From: an uncultured Dyadobacter sp.
GTDB lineage: Bacteria; Bacteroidota; Bacteroidia; Cytophagales; Spirosomataceae
Assembly (NCBI GenBank): GCA_946481035.1
Contig: CAMLNK010000138.1
Span: forward strand, 1-8,221
Length of the DNA: 8,221 nt
Direction: 5' to 3'
Below are positions 6,997-8,221 of the stretch, in pieces. The notes below the pieces were generated by a model. The model was given only the letters and a program-made list of their open reading frames with translations. It made no database searches and was not told the DNA's origin. Position 1 is the stretch's first letter, and each line of letters starts with the position of its first letter. Made by a program: the position numbers and the translations under genes.

Positions 6997-7548
6997 TTAT
7001 TGATGCAATTCCATGTTGAACTCCCGGATCATCGTGTTCACAAACACGGAAAGATCGTCGGTTGTACGGCTTGTTACAAGGCCATTGTTGGTCACCACCT
7101 CCTGATCCACCCATATCGCCCCCGCGTTTTCGAGGTCGTGGCGGATGGCGGAGTAGGATGTGAGCGTGCGGCCGAGTACCACATCCGCGTCGATCAGGAT
7201 TTGCGGGCCGTGGCAAATGGCAGCCACCGGTTTTCCGGCTAAGAAAAACGATCGGACAAAGTCGACCGCCTTCTGATTGATCCGCAGCGCATCGAGTCCC
7301 ATTACCCCGCCCGGAAGCAGCAGCGCGTCGTAATATTCGGCACGTGCCATATCGAGCGGGACGTCCACCCTGTGATTTTCGCCCCAATCCAGATGGCTCC
7401 ATCCTTTTACAATGTCTTTGCTGGGCGAAATGAGATGCGTGGTCGCTCCACGTTGGTTTAGGACTTTTCTGGGGCAGGTCATTTCAACCTGCTCAAATCC
7501 ATCGGCAACCAGTATCGCGACTTTAATTGAATTCAATGATTGTTCCAT
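6997..7548 (-). CDS. DJ-1/PfpI family protein
   Basis: A complete 183-residue single-domain protein of the DJ-1/PfpI/ThiJ superfamily, in the branch that holds Pyrococcus PfpI and E. coli YhbO. Members have been reported as peptidases, glyoxalases, deglycases or general stress proteins, and the true activity is often disputed. Visible are DGFEQVEM (16-23), with Glu19 in the place that contacts the active-site Cys; LLLPGGVMG (76-84); and the nucleophile elbow AICHGPQ (110-116), with Cys112 and His113. The full length and intact Cys, His and Glu indicate a working enzyme. The ATG at 7548 puts the first beta strand (VAILVADGFE) at residue 10, as expected. It is its own transcription unit: a terminator follows it, and the clpB terminator lies upstream. 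A stress or carbonyl-detoxification role is a family-based guess, and no substrate can be named. Confidence 0.9.
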   Translation of the reverse strand: MEQSLNSIKVAILVADGFEQVEMTCPRKVLNQRGATTHLISPSKDIVKGWSHLDWGENHRVDVPLDMARAEYYDALLLPGGVMGLDALRINQKAVDFVRSFFLAGKPVAAICHGPQILIDADVVLGRTLTSYSAIRHDLENAGAIWVDQEVVTNNGLVTSRTTDDLSVFVNTMIREFNMELHQ

Positions 7549-7707
7549 GGATTTAGGTGTAGATTAGAGTGTTAGATTATTGGGGTAAATAATTGTACAA
7601 AAACTATGCCAAAAAAATGACCTGCTTTTGGGTCGAGCACGCATGAATGGGGCGGTGCACAGCTTCCACAGGTGGGAACGAGGCCTGTGGCAATTCACGA
7701 TTTGGGG
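7549..7707. other. Intergenic leader region upstream of the DJ-1/PfpI gene
   Basis: About 160 bases between the clpB terminator and the DJ-1/PfpI start. The 70 bases nearest the gene are AT-rich and presumably hold its promoter: on the minus strand there is a T7-G run (7618-7611) and TAGTTTTTG (7607-7599), one base longer than the TAnnTTTG box. The far half is GC-richer and carries an inverted repeat. I see no credible small gene here. Confidence 0.4.
7666..7690. repeat. 7-base inverted repeat with 11-base spacer
   Basis: CCACAGG (7666-7672) and CCTGTGG (7684-7690) are perfect inverted copies. No run of T follows on either strand, so it is not an intrinsic terminator. It could be a regulator site or a structured part of a leader or small RNA upstream of the DJ-1/PfpI gene. 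Seven pairs with a long loop is modest evidence. Confidence 0.4.
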
Positions 7708-7737
7708 AAAACAAAAAGAGCGGCATTGCTGCCGCTC
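7708..7737 (-). terminator. Intrinsic terminator of clpB
   Basis: On the minus strand the perfect eight-pair stem GAGCGGCA / TGCCGCTC (7737-7730 with 7725-7718) closes on GCAA and is followed by TTTTTGTTTT (7717-7708). It begins about 24 bases after the clpB stop at 7761. The loop and tail match the terminator at 6934-6966. Confidence 0.9.
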
Positions 7738-7760
7738 CCTGTATTTGCATTATTTTAGGA

Positions 7761-8221
7761 TTATATCTCTACGCCGCCGACGTTTTCAAAGACGAGCTCG
7801 CCTTTCGAATCAAGCTCCATCATGATCACCGAATCCTTCGCAACATGTCCGCTCAGAATACCTTTCGATAATTCGTTCAGGATTCTTCTTTGAAGCACCC
7901 GTTTCAGCGGACGTGCACCAAATGCGGGATCGAAGCCATCTTCACCAAGTTTGGTAAGCGCTTCGTCGGTCGCGTCGAGCGTGATACCCTGCTCTTTCAG
8001 CATATTCTGAATGCCTTTGAACTGAATGTCCACAATCTTGCGGATGTTTTTCAGGCTCAACGGTTCGAACAACACAATCTCGTCGATACGGTTCAGAAAC
8101 TCCGGCCTTACCGATGCTTTCAGCAGGTCGAGCACGGCCTGTTTGGCCTCCTCAACGATCAGCGTGCGGTTCCAGCCTTCATCTTCCGCGAATTTCTCCT
8201 GGATAATATGGCTGCCGATGT
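7761..8221 (-). CDS. clpB: ATP-dependent chaperone ClpB, C-terminal part (runs off the right edge)
   Basis: The last 153 full codons of a Hsp100/ClpB disaggregase, an AAA+ hexamer that threads aggregated proteins through its pore and works with DnaK. The visible part is the second half of the second AAA+ domain. It opens with IGSHIIQEKF, just after the expected sensor-1 Asn. RPEFLNRIDEIVLFEPL follows (8104 to about 8060), including the arginine-finger region, then DGFDPAFGARPLKRVLQ with the sensor-2 GARPLKR motif near 7920-7900. The D2 small domain follows to the TAA at 7763-7761. The frame continues unbroken to base 8221, so the gene starts outside the window. The short C-terminal tail fits ClpB rather than ClpA, ClpX or ClpC. 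Any heat-shock control would act upstream, out of view. Confidence 0.93.
   Translation of the reverse strand, partial: IGSHIIQEKFAEDEGWNRTLIVEEAKQAVLDLLKASVRPEFLNRIDEIVLFEPLSLKNIRKIVDIQFKGIQNMLKEQGITLDATDEALTKLGEDGFDPAFGARPLKRVLQRRILNELSKGILSGHVAKDSVIMMELDSKGELVFENVGGVEI

Noticed and set aside
7628..7871. Small plus-strand frames of 65 and 74 codons near the clpB end
   Set aside because: They run across the clpB terminator and into the clpB coding region in antisense, with no supporting motif or start signal.
1..8221. A defence system, mobile element or CRISPR array
   Set aside because: No transposase, integrase, nuclease, spaced repeats or terminal repeats are seen. All eight genes belong to common chromosomal families.

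Overview
The window looks like ordinary chromosomal DNA from a member of the Bacteroidota, most likely the order Cytophagales (a Dyadobacter-like genome is my best guess). The grounds are a PorQ protein of the type IX secretion system, which is confined to that phylum, the lack of clear Shine-Dalgarno sequences before the starts, promoter-like sequences of the TTTG-N20-TAnnTTTG type, and protein styles typical of the group (signal peptides ending in MAQ or FAQ, a Tat-exported Gfo/Idh/MocA oxidoreductase). The genus is inferred, not shown.

Layout, left to right. Bases 1-1874 hold two minus-strand genes: a Tat-exported Gfo/Idh/MocA oxidoreductase and, 53 bases downstream, the first 182 codons of an exported HEAT-repeat protein that runs off the left edge. 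They probably form one envelope-directed sugar-metabolism unit. A 168-base gap carries a palindrome that overlaps a candidate promoter for this unit. Bases 2043-3602 (minus) encode the carboxyltransferase subunit of an acyl-CoA carboxylase, probably for propionyl-CoA. It diverges from porQ (3682-4779, plus), with candidate promoters for both in the 79 bases between them. porQ converges, with 9 bases between stop codons, on a RibD/DHFR-fold reductase gene (4789-5316, minus). That gene lies 66 bases downstream of a tandem ABC ATPase gene (5383-6882, minus), and the two may be co-transcribed. Next come a DJ-1/PfpI-family gene (6997-7548, minus), an intergenic stretch with an inverted repeat, and the last 153 codons of the ClpB disaggregase (7761 to the right edge, minus).

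Two strong intrinsic terminators, both acting on the minus strand, follow the DJ-1/PfpI gene and clpB. They share the same design, a GCAA loop and a TTTTTGTTT tail, and they separate clpB, the DJ-1/PfpI gene and the ABC gene into three transcription units. ClpB and DJ-1/PfpI proteins are both linked to protein stress, but the terminator between them argues against a shared operon.

I found no mobile element, CRISPR array, RNA gene or defence system, and no gene-free stretch longer than 300 bases. Nothing here amounts to a new multi-gene system. The most useful observations are the lopsided ATPase sites of the tandem ABC protein, the palindrome over the oxidoreductase promoter, and the matched terminators.
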